From: Embleya scabrispora
GTDB taxonomy: Bacteria > Actinomycetota > Actinomycetes > Streptomycetales > Streptomycetaceae
NCBI RefSeq assembly: GCF_002024165.1
Contig: NZ_MWQN01000001.1
Coordinates: 186,001-250,000, forward strand
DNA: 64,000 nucleotides
Reading direction: 5' to 3'
The notes under the pieces were generated by a model. The model was given only the letters and a program-made list of their open reading frames with translations, made no database searches and was not told where the DNA came from. Below are positions 17,739-26,487 of this stretch, piece by piece. The first letter of the stretch is position 1. Each line of letters opens with the position of its first letter. Position numbers and translations under genes: made by a program.

Positions 17739-19394
17739 ATGTCCGACGCCGACGCGGTCGTCATCGGGGCGGGGCCCAATGGTCTGGTCGCCGCCAACGT
17801 TCTCGCGGACGCCGGTTGGCGGGTCGTGGTGTTGGAGGCGCAGGACACGCCCGGCGGGGCGGTGCGCAGTGATCGGGGTGTGCGTCCCGACTTCGTCAAC
17901 GACCTGTTCAGTTCGTTCCATCCGTTGGCGGTCGCGTCGCCCGCGATCGGGGCGCTGGGTCTGCACGAGTGGGGTCTGCGCTGGGCACAGGCCCCGACGG
18001 TGTTGTCCCATCCGTTGTCCGACGGCCGGGCGGCGGTGCTGCGGCGCGGATTCGAGGGCACCGCGGACGGTCTCGCGGACGACTTCGGGGCGGCGGACGC
18101 CGCGGCCTGGACACGTTTGTCGGGGCTGTGGGATCGGCTGGATCCGTACCTGGTGGACGCGTTGTTCGCGCCGTTCCCGCCCGTGCGCGCGGGGTTGGGC
18201 CTGGTCGGGCGGGTACGCGCGGGAGGCGGGCTGCGGCTCCTGCGGATGGCGGCGCTTTCGGTGCGGCGGTTGTGCGAGGAGGAGTTCGTCGATGTGGGCG
18301 CGCCGATGCTGCTCGCGGGGTGTGCGCTGCATGCGGACCTGTCCCCCGAGGCGCCCGGGAGTGCGGCGTTCGGCTGGTTGATGGCGATGCTGGGGCAGCG
18401 GTTCGGGTGGCCGGCCCCCGTCGGCGGGGCGGGCGCGTTGACCGAGGCGCTCGTGTGTCGGCTGGAATCGCTGGGCGGGCGGGTGGTGTGCGGGACACGG
18501 GTCGACGAGGTTGTGGTGCGCGGCGGCCGGGCGTTGGGGGTGGTCACCGCCGGCGGCGACGCGGTGCGGGCGACGCGGGCGGTTGTGGCGGATGTGCCCG
18601 CGCCCATGCTGTACGGGGGTCTGGTGGCGTGGGACGCGCTGCCGGCGCGGTTGCGGGACGACATGCGCCGATTCCAGTGGGACCTGGCCACCGTCAAGGT
18701 GGACTGGGCGTTGAGCGGGCCGATTCCCTGGTCGGATCCGCACAGCGCGCGAGCCGGGACGGTGCATCTGGCCGGGGACCTGACCGAACTGTCGGACTTC
18801 GCGGTGCAGGTCGCGTCCGGTCGACTGCCGCGGGACCCGTTCGTCCTGCTGGGGCAGATGACCACGACCGATGCGACCCGCTCCCCGGCGGGCACGGAAT
18901 CCGCGTGGGCCTACTCGCATGTGCCGCAGCGGGTGGTGGACGACCTCGGCGCGGACGGTCGAGCCGGTTCCGGCGAGGTCCTGACCGGCCGGTGGGACGA
19001 GGGCGACGCGGCCGCGTACGCGGACCGGATCGAACGTCGGGTGGAGCGCTTCGCCCCGGGATTCCGCGATCGCGTCCTGGCCCGACGCGTACTCGGCCCG
19101 CCCGCGCTGGAGCGGCTCGACGCCAACCTCGTCGGCGGCGCGATCAACGGCGGCACGGCCGCGATCTCCCAGCAACTGGTGCTGCGTCCGGTGCCCGGTA
19201 CCGGGCGGCCCGAGACACCGGTGGCTCGCCTGTACCTGGCCTCGTCCTCCGCACACCCCGGCGGCGGGGTCCACGGCGCCTGCGGCTCGAACGCCGCCCG
19301 GGCGGCGCTGCGCGGCCACCACGCCGCGTCCGGACGCCTGCTCGCCCCCGGACTGGCGGCCGCACAGCGCCTGCTCAGCGGCCCGCGACCCTAG
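17739..19394 (+). CDS. NAD(P)/FAD-dependent oxidoreductase, CrtI/phytoene-desaturase-like
   Basis: 551 residues. The N-terminal dinucleotide-binding motif VVIGAGPNGLVAANVLADAGW is present from residue 5 (GxGxNG type), followed by VVLEAQDTPGGAVRS, the hallmark of the CrtI/amine-oxidase-like family. The C-terminal block SSSAHPGGGVHGACGSNAAR binds FAD. Members include carotenoid desaturases and uncharacterised flavoproteins. No carotenoid genes are nearby, so the substrate is open. AGGAAGG before ATG 17739 sets the start. Reading upstream in frame gives only Cys/Arg/Pro-rich repeat translation. Confidence 0.87.
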   Translation: MSDADAVVIGAGPNGLVAANVLADAGWRVVVLEAQDTPGGAVRSDRGVRPDFVNDLFSSFHPLAVASPAIGALGLHEWGLRWAQAPTVLSHPLSDGRAAVLRRGFEGTADGLADDFGAADAAAWTRLSGLWDRLDPYLVDALFAPFPPVRAGLGLVGRVRAGGGLRLLRMAALSVRRLCEEEFVDVGAPMLLAGCALHADLSPEAPGSAAFGWLMAMLGQRFGWPAPVGGAGALTEALVCRLESLGGRVVCGTRVDEVVVRGGRALGVVTAGGDAVRATRAVVADVPAPMLYGGLVAWDALPARLRDDMRRFQWDLATVKVDWALSGPIPWSDPHSARAGTVHLAGDLTELSDFAVQVASGRLPRDPFVLLGQMTTTDATRSPAGTESAWAYSHVPQRVVDDLGADGRAGSGEVLTGRWDEGDAAAYADRIERRVERFAPGFRDRVLARRVLGPPALERLDANLVGGAINGGTAAISQQLVLRPVPGTGRPETPVARLYLASSSAHPGGGVHGACGSNAARAALRGHHAASGRLLAPGLAAAQRLLSGPRP

Positions 19395-19734
19395 GACCGG
19401 CTGCGGTCGCGGGATCGGCGGTGTGTCCGTCGTGCCGCACCACGTCACCGAGAAGTCGGTGTTCACCTGTGTTTATCTGTAATTGTCCCTTGCGTTCGCA
19501 ACCGGCGGGCGGCACGACGTGGCGAGGCCCGCTGTACGGCGGTGCCCCGCGGCGCGGGCCGTCGTTCGCCGGCCGTGTGGCGTCGGACGCCGTCCACGCC
19601 CCGCCCTCGCGGGGTGTGGACGGGCCGTGAGGTGGAAGGGATGCGGATGGCCCCGCCCCGGGCCGCCACCCGACGTCCACCGCCCGCCGGGCCCCGGCGC
19701 CCGACACACGCACCGTTCGGAGGCCCATCCCGCG
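19395..19734. other. Intergenic region with a strong hairpin upstream of the sigma-factor gene
   Basis: 340 bases. An AT-richer patch at about 19450-19490 may hold the sigma-gene promoter. A 14-bp stem (one G-T pair) with a 4-nt loop lies at 19591-19622. It could terminate the upstream gene or form part of the sigma-factor 5' leader. No gene is supported. Confidence 0.5.
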
Positions 19735-20532
19735 ATGACCACCGCCACCGGCAACCCCGACATCACCCGTCTTCGTGCCGCCACCGACCGCAACCTCACC
19801 CGCCTGGCCACCCTGGAGGCCGGCACCCGCGCGCACGCCGCGCTGCGCAACGCCATCGTCCAGGACAACCTCAACCTCGCCACCAGCGCCTGCGCGCGCT
19901 ACACCCGCCGCACCGACCTGCGCGAGGACCTGCGCCAAGTCGCCGCGATCGGATTGATCAAGGCCGTCGACGGCTACCGCCCCGACCGGGGCTCCGGGTT
20001 CCTCGCCTACGCCATACCCACCATCGCCGGCGAGCTGAAGCGCTACTTCCGCGACCACACCTGGGCCGTGCACGCCCGCAGAGGCGAACAGGAGCAGTAC
20101 CTGCGCCTCGTCCGCGCCCGCGACGACCTCGCCGCCCGGCTCGGACGCGAACCCGACCACGCCGAACTCGCCGCTCGGCTCGACACCGACGAGGACACCG
20201 TCCGCGTCGGCCTGGAGGCCGGGGCGGCGCTGCGCACCGACTCCCTCGACGCGACCACCCCCGGCACCGACCGGGGCGACGGCCGAAGCTCCTGGCACGA
20301 ACTGCACGGTGCCCCGGACCCGGCCCTGGACCTCGTGGTCGACCGCGAATCGCTGCGCCCACTGATCGCCGAACTCGGCGAACGCGACCGCCGCATCCTC
20401 AAACTCCGCTTCTGGGACGACCTCACCCAGTCCGAGATCGGCGACCGCCTCGGCCTGTCCCAGATGCACGTCTCGCGCCTGCTCACCCGCGCCTTCAGCA
20501 CCCTGCGCGCCGGCATGCTCGCCACCACCTGA
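19735..20532 (+). CDS. SigB/SigF/SigG-family RNA polymerase sigma factor
   Basis: 265 residues with regions 2, 3 and 4 but no region 1. Region 2 reads DLREDLRQVAAIGLIKAV and GSGFLAYAIPTIAGELKRYFRD, typical of SigB/F factors. Region 4 contains LTQSEIGDRLGLSQMHVSRLL. GGAGG about 10 nt before ATG 19735 supports the start. Streptomycetes carry several such factors, controlled by anti-sigma kinases and antagonists, that run osmotic and oxidative stress and development. No anti-sigma or antagonist gene is adjacent. Nearby genes with SigB-like promoter candidates suggest a local regulon. Confidence 0.93.
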   Translation: MTTATGNPDITRLRAATDRNLTRLATLEAGTRAHAALRNAIVQDNLNLATSACARYTRRTDLREDLRQVAAIGLIKAVDGYRPDRGSGFLAYAIPTIAGELKRYFRDHTWAVHARRGEQEQYLRLVRARDDLAARLGREPDHAELAARLDTDEDTVRVGLEAGAALRTDSLDATTPGTDRGDGRSSWHELHGAPDPALDLVVDRESLRPLIAELGERDRRILKLRFWDDLTQSEIGDRLGLSQMHVSRLLTRAFSTLRAGMLATT

Positions 20533-20582
20533 CCCCCACCGCACGCACGGCGCCCGAGGCCGTCGCAGCGACCGCGGCCGGG

Positions 20583-21500
20583 CTATCGCGGGACCGTTCC
20601 GCCGCTTTCGGGGCCGCCGAGTCCGGGGCTTGTTCGCGGCCGGTTTCGCCGGGCCGGTTCAGGGTGCACATCCCAGCCCATCGGCAGCAGACGTTTCGCG
20701 ACGCGCTCCGCCAACGGCTCCACGCCCGCGCCGAGGAGCCGCCGCCCGAGATCGATCAGCACCGCGTCCGGGCCCACCCGCAGCCGGCGCGGGCCCCGCC
20801 CGAGACGGCCCGCGATCACCGCCGCCGCACGCTCCGGAGAGGTGAGCGCGATACGGGCGCTGACGCTCGTCAACGCGTCGCCGTCCACGCTCGCCGACTT
20901 TCGGGCGGAACCGGCGAAGCCGGTACGGATGCCACCGGGCAGCACCGTCGTCACGCGCACGTTCGCCCGGGACAGCCGCATCTCGTGCCGCAACGCCTCG
21001 GTGAATCCCATGACCGCGTACTTCGAGGCGCAATAGGTGCTCATGGCCGGCACCCCGATGAGGCCGAACACGCTCGCGACGTTGACCAGGTGCGCCGCGG
21101 AGGATCGGTGCAGGTGCGGGAGGAACGCCCGGCAGCAGTACACGACCCCCCAGAAGTTGCTGCGCATCAACCATTCGAAGTTCTCCAGGCTCGTCTCCTC
21201 GAAAGGAGCGACCAGGCCCACTCCGGCGTTGTTGATCACCACATCGACGCCGCCCAGGCGCGCCGCGGTCTCGTCCGCCCACGCCCGCACCGCGTCACGG
21301 TCGGCCACGTCCAGGCCGGTGGCACGTGGTCGGTGTCCGCAGGTGGCGGCGACGCGTTCACCGGTGTCGGCCAAGGCCCCCTCGTCGGCGTCGGCCAGCG
21401 CCAGCCGGGCCCCGCGTCGGGCGAATTCCAGTGCCAACGCCCGGCCGAGCCCCGAGCCCGCCCCGGTGAGCGCCACCACCCTGTCGTCCCAGTTCCGCAT
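20583..21500 (-). CDS. Short-chain dehydrogenase/reductase
   Basis: 305 residues, classical SDR with a C-terminal extension. TGAGSGLGRALALEF is the cofactor loop, NNAG is present, the catalytic Ser is in NVASVFG, and YCASKYAV gives the Tyr/Lys pair. The C-terminal ~60 residues, with AERVAKRLLPMGWD, are typical of SDRs near membrane lipid genes in actinomycetes. GGGAG before ATG 21500 supports the start. Substrate unknown. A SigB-like promoter candidate lies 62-87 nt upstream. Convergent with the sigma gene. Confidence 0.9.
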   Translation of the reverse strand: MRNWDDRVVALTGAGSGLGRALALEFARRGARLALADADEGALADTGERVAATCGHRPRATGLDVADRDAVRAWADETAARLGGVDVVINNAGVGLVAPFEETSLENFEWLMRSNFWGVVYCCRAFLPHLHRSSAAHLVNVASVFGLIGVPAMSTYCASKYAVMGFTEALRHEMRLSRANVRVTTVLPGGIRTGFAGSARKSASVDGDALTSVSARIALTSPERAAAVIAGRLGRGPRRLRVGPDAVLIDLGRRLLGAGVEPLAERVAKRLLPMGWDVHPEPARRNRPRTSPGLGGPESGGTVPR

Positions 21501-21562
21501 CGACGCCACTCCCGCCCGGATCCGCGTAGGTACCGGTCGAAACGGCCCGGTGAACGCTGCGG

Positions 21563-21587
21563 ATACCCTTCCGGTCCCGTTCGACTC
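21563..21587 (-). promoter_or_regulatory. Putative SigB-like promoter of the SDR gene
   Basis: On the minus strand GAGT at 21587-21584, a 15-nt spacer and GGGTAT at 21568-21563 fit the loose consensus GNNT-N14-16-GGGTAC/T. The -10 box lies 62 nt before the SDR start codon. Confidence 0.4.
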
Positions 21588-21655
21588 CCGTTCCGCCGTC
21601 CCCCGCGAATCCCGTGTCCGGGGTGTGGGCGCCCGCAAGCGGGTAGTCGCCGAAC

Positions 21656-22092
21656 ATGGCGCGACGACAGCAGCTGATCAACGCGACTCCGGCACGGGTC
21701 TGGGAAGTGCTCGCCGATGCGCGGCGCTACGCCGAATGGGTGGTGGGCACCCGCCGCATCCAAGAGGCCGACGACTCATGGCCGCAGCCGGGATCGCGTC
21801 TGGTGTACGAAGTCGGCTTCGGGCCGATCACGTTCCGGGACGAATGCATCGTCCGGGTCTGCACTCCGGGCAGCCGTCTGGAACTGGAGGCCGTGGCCTC
21901 GCCGCTGGGGACGGCGCGGATCGGCATCGAACTACTGCCGTGGGACACCGACACCGTGGTCCTGGTGGACGAGCACCCGCTGCGCGGACCGGCCGCCCGT
22001 TTCCATGGGCCCCGGGCGAAGCCCTCCTGCATCTGCGCAACCGCAAGATGTTGCGCAATCTCGCCCGGGTGGCCGACCAGCGGTCGACCTGA
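21656..22092 (+). pseudogene. SRPBCC-family protein with an apparent single-base frameshift
   Basis: The frame from ATG 21656 encodes the first ~117 residues of an SRPBCC (START-like) protein: MARRQQLINATPARVWEVL, then RYAEWVVGTRRI and VDEHPLRGPAARFHGP. The expected ending, GEALLHLRNRKMLRNLARV, is in another frame and stops at 22092. Restoring one base near the CCCC/GGG run at 22010-22016 joins the halves into a normal 145-residue protein. Either the gene is inactivated, with the unshifted frame running to about 22423, or the assembly lost one C. The family binds hydrophobic ligands. It is divergent from the SDR gene. Confidence 0.8.
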
Positions 22093-22189
22093 ACACCGAG
22101 CGGGCCGCCCGGCGCAGATCGTGACGACCCCGTGCGCGTCACGCCATCGCCGAGGTCTGCGACCGGCGCGGTCGTGGCCGGGAACGAGG

Positions 22190-22222
22190 TCCGGCCCTCG
22201 CGGGATGCTCGCGAGGGCCGGA
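22190..22222. terminator. Bidirectional hairpin terminator
   Basis: A perfect 13-bp inverted repeat (TCCGGCCCTCGCG and its complement) with a 7-nt loop, between the convergent SRPBCC and chaplin genes. No U-tract, as is usual for streptomycete terminators. Confidence 0.75.
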
Positions 22223-22274
22223 TCTGCTTGGCGCCGTGATGCTCGGACGTGGAGGAACGGCCGAATCGGTGGGG

Positions 22275-22586
22275 TCAGCCCCGGTGGTCGCCGTGCTGCG
22301 GCGCGTGCTGCTCGCCGTGGTGCTTGCCGTGGTCGTCGTCGCTGTCGTCGACGTTCAGGCAGACGTTGCCGAACGCCGGGTTCAGGACGGCGATCACGTC
22401 GATCGTGTTCCCGCACAGGTTGACCGGGATGTGGATCGGCACCTGGATGTTGTTGCCGGAGATCACACCGGGAGAGTCGACGGCCGCGCCGTTCGACTCG
22501 GCCTCGGCGTGGGCCGCGCCCGCGCCCGCCAGCACCACGGCCGCGCTGCCGGCCATCAACACGCTGACCTTCTTGAACGTGCTCAC
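22275..22586 (-). CDS. Short chaplin with a His-rich tail
   Basis: 103 residues. A signal peptide (hydrophobic core SVLMAGSAAVVLAGAGAAHA) is followed by one chaplin domain, with GVISGNNIQVPIHIPVNLCGNTIDVI and the second Cys in AFGNVCLN. The two Cys normally form a disulfide, and the secreted domain assembles into amyloid fibrils that coat aerial hyphae and spores. There is no sorting signal, so this is the short, secreted type. After the domain comes an unusual acidic then His-rich tail (DDSDDDHGKHHGEQHAPQHGDH). GGGAG 5 nt before GTG 22586 supports the start. Confidence 0.93.
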   Translation of the reverse strand: MSTFKKVSVLMAGSAAVVLAGAGAAHAEAESNGAAVDSPGVISGNNIQVPIHIPVNLCGNTIDVIAVLNPAFGNVCLNVDDSDDDHGKHHGEQHAPQHGDHRG

Positions 22587-22831
22587 ACACACTCCCGTTC
22601 CTCGCGGGCTCCGCCTCTCGCGAAGCCCTGCCCCCGGACCAACGACACCGATGGCCAATGGGTGCGGCCACGCGCGACGGATCATCCATTCGCCACGTCG
22701 GGACCCGCCCTGGCCGTGGATCGCCGACCGGTTCCGAAGGGGGTTCCGCCGCGGCGAGGGCCGGTTCGCACGGGCCCCGAACCGTCACCTCGTCCGCGCG
22801 CGCGGCGGCTCCCCCTTCGAAACGCCGACGA

Positions 22832-25090
22832 TCAGCCGGCGTCGGCCGCGGCGGCGGGGAAACGCTCCCACACCCGGTGCGCGCCCAGGAGTTCGACCAC
22901 GTCGGCCAGGACGCCGCCCGCTTCCTCGGCCAGGATCACTCCCGGGGAGTCGGTCGGGATGCCGGCCGCCGTCAGGCAGTCCTCGCTGCCCGCCCAGCCG
23001 CCGATGGGCTTGGCGTGGCGGTATGCCTCGGCGAGCATGAGCACGATGCGCGGGTCGGTGGCCGACGCGGGCGTGCCGTTGCCCGCCTTGGCGTCCCGCG
23101 CGCCGTACGCGTCCTTGCCCGGCGCGGGGGTGCCCGCGAGCAGGATCGCGTCGAACTCGACGGAACGCGCGGTGGTGAAGGTGCGCTGGACGGGGATGGG
23201 CGCGGCGTCGCCGTCGGCGCCGAGTTCGCCTCCGGTGGGAGCGATGACCAGCGGCACCATGCCGGCGTCGAACACCGCCTGCCGCACCGCGCGTACACCG
23301 TCCAGGTCCGCGGTGAGACCGGCGACGATGCCGATCACGCGGCCGTCGACCGGCCACGTCCCGCGGATCTGGGACAGCGCGGGGCTGGGCTGGACCGAGG
23401 GCAGCGGCTCGGAGGGCGCGGGAGCCGGCAGCCCCAGGCCCTCCGCGACCCGGGCGCACAGCACCGGGTCGATGTCGGCCAGGACGCGCAGGTTGCGCTC
23501 CTTGATCGCCGGTTCGTGGCACTTGCCGAGCTCGAACGTGTAGGCGGCGGTGACGTGTTCGCGTTCGATCGGGGTCAGGCTGAGCCAGAACAGCCGGGGC
23601 TGGCTCGTGTGGTCGGCGAAGGACGCGGGCGCCTCGCGGACCTTGGTCGCCGCCGGCAGCGGGACCGGTACCTCGACGTAGCCGCCGAGGTCGGCGCCGG
23701 CCGTGAACGGGCAGCCGCCGTCCAGCGAGTTCGGCCGGTAGGGGGCGACGCCGCTGTGTACGGCGTCCTGGTGCAGGCCGTCCCGGAGCATGTCGTTGAC
23801 CGGGGCGTGCGGCCGGTTGATCGGGATCTGCGCGAAGTTGGGCCCGCCGAGCCTGCTGATCTGCGTGTCGAGGTAGGAGAACAACCGGCCCGCGAGCAGT
23901 GGGTCGTCGGTGACGTCGATGCCCGGGACGAGATGGCCGGGGTGGAACGCGACCTGTTCCGTCTCGGCGAAGTAGTTGCTCGGGTTGGCGTTGAGGGTGA
24001 GCAGGCCGATCGGCCGCACGGGCGCGAGTTCCTCGGGCACGATCTTGGTGGGGTCGAGCAGGTCGATGCCCTCGAACGTCTGGTCGGCGGTGTCGGGGAA
24101 GGTTTGGATGCCCAACTCCCACTGCGGGAACGCCCCGGCCTCGATCGCGTCGGCGAGGTCGCGCCGGTGGAAGTCGGGATCCATCCCGCTGATGAGCTGC
24201 GCCTCCTCCCACACCAGGGAGTGCACGCCCGCCTTCGGCTTCCAGTGGAACTTCACCAGCGTCGTGCCGCCGTCCGCGGCCACGAGCCGGAAGGTATGGA
24301 TCCCGAAACCCTCCATCGTGCGGAACGAGCGCGGGATGGCGCGGTCGGACATGTTCCAGATGGTGTGGTGGGTGGCCTCGGTGTGCAGCGACACGAAGTC
24401 CCAGAAGGTGTCGTGGGCGCTCTGGGCCTGCGGGATCTCCCGATCGGGATGCGGCTTCCCGGCGTGGATGATGTCCGGGAACTTGATCGCGTCCTGGATG
24501 AAGAACACGGGGATGTTGTTGCCGACCAGGTCGAAGACGCCCTCGGTGGTGTAGAACTTGGTCGCGAATCCCCTCGTGTCCCGCACCGTGTCGGCGGAGC
24601 CGCGCGAGCCCAGCACGGTGGAGAAGCGCACGAACACCGGCGTCTCGACGTCCTTGTCGAGGAATGCCGCCTTGGTCACGTTCGCCGCGTTGCCGTAGCC
24701 GACGAACACGCCGTGGGCCGCGGCGCCCCTGGCGTGCACGACGCGCTCGGGGATGCGTTCGTGGTCGAAGTGGGTGATCTTCTCCCGCAGATGGTGGTCC
24801 TGGAGCAGGACCGGTCCGCGCGGGCCGGCCTTGAGCGAGTGATCGGTGTCCGGCAGGCGCAGTCCCTGGGCGGTGGTCAGGTACGCGCCACCCTGCGCCA
24901 CTGTCGCCTGGTCCGCGCCCGTGGGCTGTCCGGTCGGGCTCACCGTGTCCGGGCCGCTCTGGTCCGGCTTGGGCGGAAGGGGCTCATGCGGCCGGGTCGG
25001 CTCGTCGAGCGGGGCCGGTTCGCTGCCGGGACTGCCGGGGATGACGCCGGCGGGGTCGGGCTTGCGGCTCGCGGGCTCGGACTTGGCCAT
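22832..25090 (-). CDS. katE: Large-subunit (clade 2, HPII-type) catalase
   Basis: 752 residues. The N-terminal ~70 residues are Pro-rich. The catalase core carries the catalytic His in VVHARGAAAHGVF, FSTVLGSRGSADTVRDTRG, the catalytic Asn in GNNIPVFFIQDAIKFPD and the proximal heme Tyr in RLFSYLDTQISRLGG. The C-terminal ~150 residues form the flavodoxin/DJ-1-like domain of large catalases (RVIGIVAGLTADLDGVRA). It degrades H2O2. GGAGG before ATG 25090 sets the start. It faces a divergent SDR gene, and a SigB-like promoter candidate lies about 150 nt upstream. Confidence 0.95.
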   Translation of the reverse strand: MAKSEPASRKPDPAGVIPGSPGSEPAPLDEPTRPHEPLPPKPDQSGPDTVSPTGQPTGADQATVAQGGAYLTTAQGLRLPDTDHSLKAGPRGPVLLQDHHLREKITHFDHERIPERVVHARGAAAHGVFVGYGNAANVTKAAFLDKDVETPVFVRFSTVLGSRGSADTVRDTRGFATKFYTTEGVFDLVGNNIPVFFIQDAIKFPDIIHAGKPHPDREIPQAQSAHDTFWDFVSLHTEATHHTIWNMSDRAIPRSFRTMEGFGIHTFRLVAADGGTTLVKFHWKPKAGVHSLVWEEAQLISGMDPDFHRRDLADAIEAGAFPQWELGIQTFPDTADQTFEGIDLLDPTKIVPEELAPVRPIGLLTLNANPSNYFAETEQVAFHPGHLVPGIDVTDDPLLAGRLFSYLDTQISRLGGPNFAQIPINRPHAPVNDMLRDGLHQDAVHSGVAPYRPNSLDGGCPFTAGADLGGYVEVPVPLPAATKVREAPASFADHTSQPRLFWLSLTPIEREHVTAAYTFELGKCHEPAIKERNLRVLADIDPVLCARVAEGLGLPAPAPSEPLPSVQPSPALSQIRGTWPVDGRVIGIVAGLTADLDGVRAVRQAVFDAGMVPLVIAPTGGELGADGDAAPIPVQRTFTTARSVEFDAILLAGTPAPGKDAYGARDAKAGNGTPASATDPRIVLMLAEAYRHAKPIGGWAGSEDCLTAAGIPTDSPGVILAEEAGGVLADVVELLGAHRVWERFPAAAADAG

Positions 25091-25476
25091 GCTTCCTCCG
25101 GGGAGACGGGGTTTCCGAAGACGGGGGTTATGGGAGATCAGGAGTTCCGGAGCGGTGCACAAGTGCCGACCGGCGGAACTCCTTTCGGGCCGGATGCCTC
25201 CGACGCGGACGGGGCCGAATCGGTCGTGACCTCCGCGCTACCCGCGCGCCGCGGATCCAATCGCCCTCCTCGGCGTGGCGCCGGGCCCCGCGTCCGATCG
25301 AGGGGGAGCCCGCCGGAGTCTCGCCGCGCGCCGCGCCACGCGCGCACGCATGCTCGGCCCGCGGCCCCGCGCGTCGGGAGGGGCATGCACCCGAGAACCG
25401 CGGGTAGCGGCCCGATCCCGCACCGGCGACGGCGGTGGCCCGGCCACCGTGTCATCGACCCGCGAAAGGACCCGCG
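25091..25476. other. Divergent intergenic region, catalase / SDR
   Basis: 386 bases holding the promoters of both genes. A minus-strand candidate is at 25238-25262. A plus-strand GGGTAG at 25402-25407 has only a GCAT 15 nt upstream and is weak. No gene is supported. Confidence 0.45.
25238..25262 (-). promoter_or_regulatory. Possible SigB-like promoter of the catalase gene
   Basis: Minus-strand GATT at 25262-25259, 15-nt spacer, GGGTAG at 25243-25238, 148 nt before the catalase start. The last -10 base departs from the C/T consensus. Confidence 0.3.
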
Positions 25477-26349
25477 ATGAGTACACCGTCCGAGGAGACT
25501 CCCCCGCCCCCGCAGCAGCAGAGTGCCCCGGGTACGACCGAGGAGATGGCGCCGCCTCCCCGGGACGAGATGGCCGACTACCGGGGCAGCGGGCTCCTCG
25601 ACGGGAAACGCGCGCTGATCACCGGCGGCGACTCGGGTATCGGGCGCGCGGTGGCCGTCGCGTTCGCCAAGGAGGGCGCCGACGTCGCCATCGCGTACCT
25701 GTCCGACCAGGAGGACCGGGACGCCGCGCACACGCGCCGGCTCGTGGAGGCGGCGGGGCGCAGGTGCGTGGTCCACCGCGCCGACCTGTCGATCGAGGAC
25801 AACTGCCGGGTGATGGTCGAGCACGCCGCGACCGAACTCGGCGGGCTCGACATCCTCGTCAACAACTGCGGCACGCAGAACCCGGTCGACGACCTCGAGC
25901 ACCTCGACAGCGCCCAATGGGAGTACACGTTCCGGGTGAACATCCACAGCTTCTTCTGGACCACCAAGGCCGCGCTCGCGCACCTCCCGTCGGGTGGCAG
26001 CGTGATCAACACGTCGTCGATCAACGGTCTGCGCGGGAACAAGACCCTGATCGACTATTCCGCGACCAAGGGCGCGATCCTGGCGCTCACCTATTCGCTG
26101 GCCCAGTCCTTCCAGGAACGCGGCATCCGGGTCAACGCCGTCGCCCCCGGACCGGTCTGGACCCCGCTCATCCCGGCCACGTTCCCGCCGGAAAAGGTCG
26201 CCTCGTTCGGGCAGCAGACGCCCATGGGACGCGCCGCACATCCCGACGAGATCGCCCCGTCCTACGTCTTCTTCGCCTCCGGTCGCCTCTCCGGCTACTA
26301 CTCGGGCGAGGTCCTGGCCCCGATCGGCGGCGAAACCCTTCCCGGCTGA
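25477..26349 (+). CDS. Short-chain dehydrogenase (general-stress SDR type)
   Basis: 290 residues. A ~45-residue Pro/Gln-rich leader precedes an SDR domain with TGGDSGIGRAVAVAFAKEG, NNCG in place of the usual NNAG, catalytic Ser in NTSSING and Tyr/Lys in DYSATKGA. The C-terminal VFFASGRLSGYYSGEVLAPIGG matches the YhdF/GsiB-neighbour class of stress SDRs common in Bacillus and actinomycetes. AAAGGA upstream of ATG 25477. Substrate unknown. Divergent from catalase, followed by another SDR. Confidence 0.9.
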   Translation: MSTPSEETPPPPQQQSAPGTTEEMAPPPRDEMADYRGSGLLDGKRALITGGDSGIGRAVAVAFAKEGADVAIAYLSDQEDRDAAHTRRLVEAAGRRCVVHRADLSIEDNCRVMVEHAATELGGLDILVNNCGTQNPVDDLEHLDSAQWEYTFRVNIHSFFWTTKAALAHLPSGGSVINTSSINGLRGNKTLIDYSATKGAILALTYSLAQSFQERGIRVNAVAPGPVWTPLIPATFPPEKVASFGQQTPMGRAAHPDEIAPSYVFFASGRLSGYYSGEVLAPIGGETLPG

Positions 26350-26487
26350 GGCGGCCGACGAGGGACGGCTGCGTCCGGTGCGGTGATTGTCGGGCGCCCG
26401 CGTGGGCAGCGGTGTCGGCAGTGCCGTCGGGGGCGCACGCGTATCGGGTCCGCACGGAGCGGCCACCGCCCGAGGAAGGGACATGTC

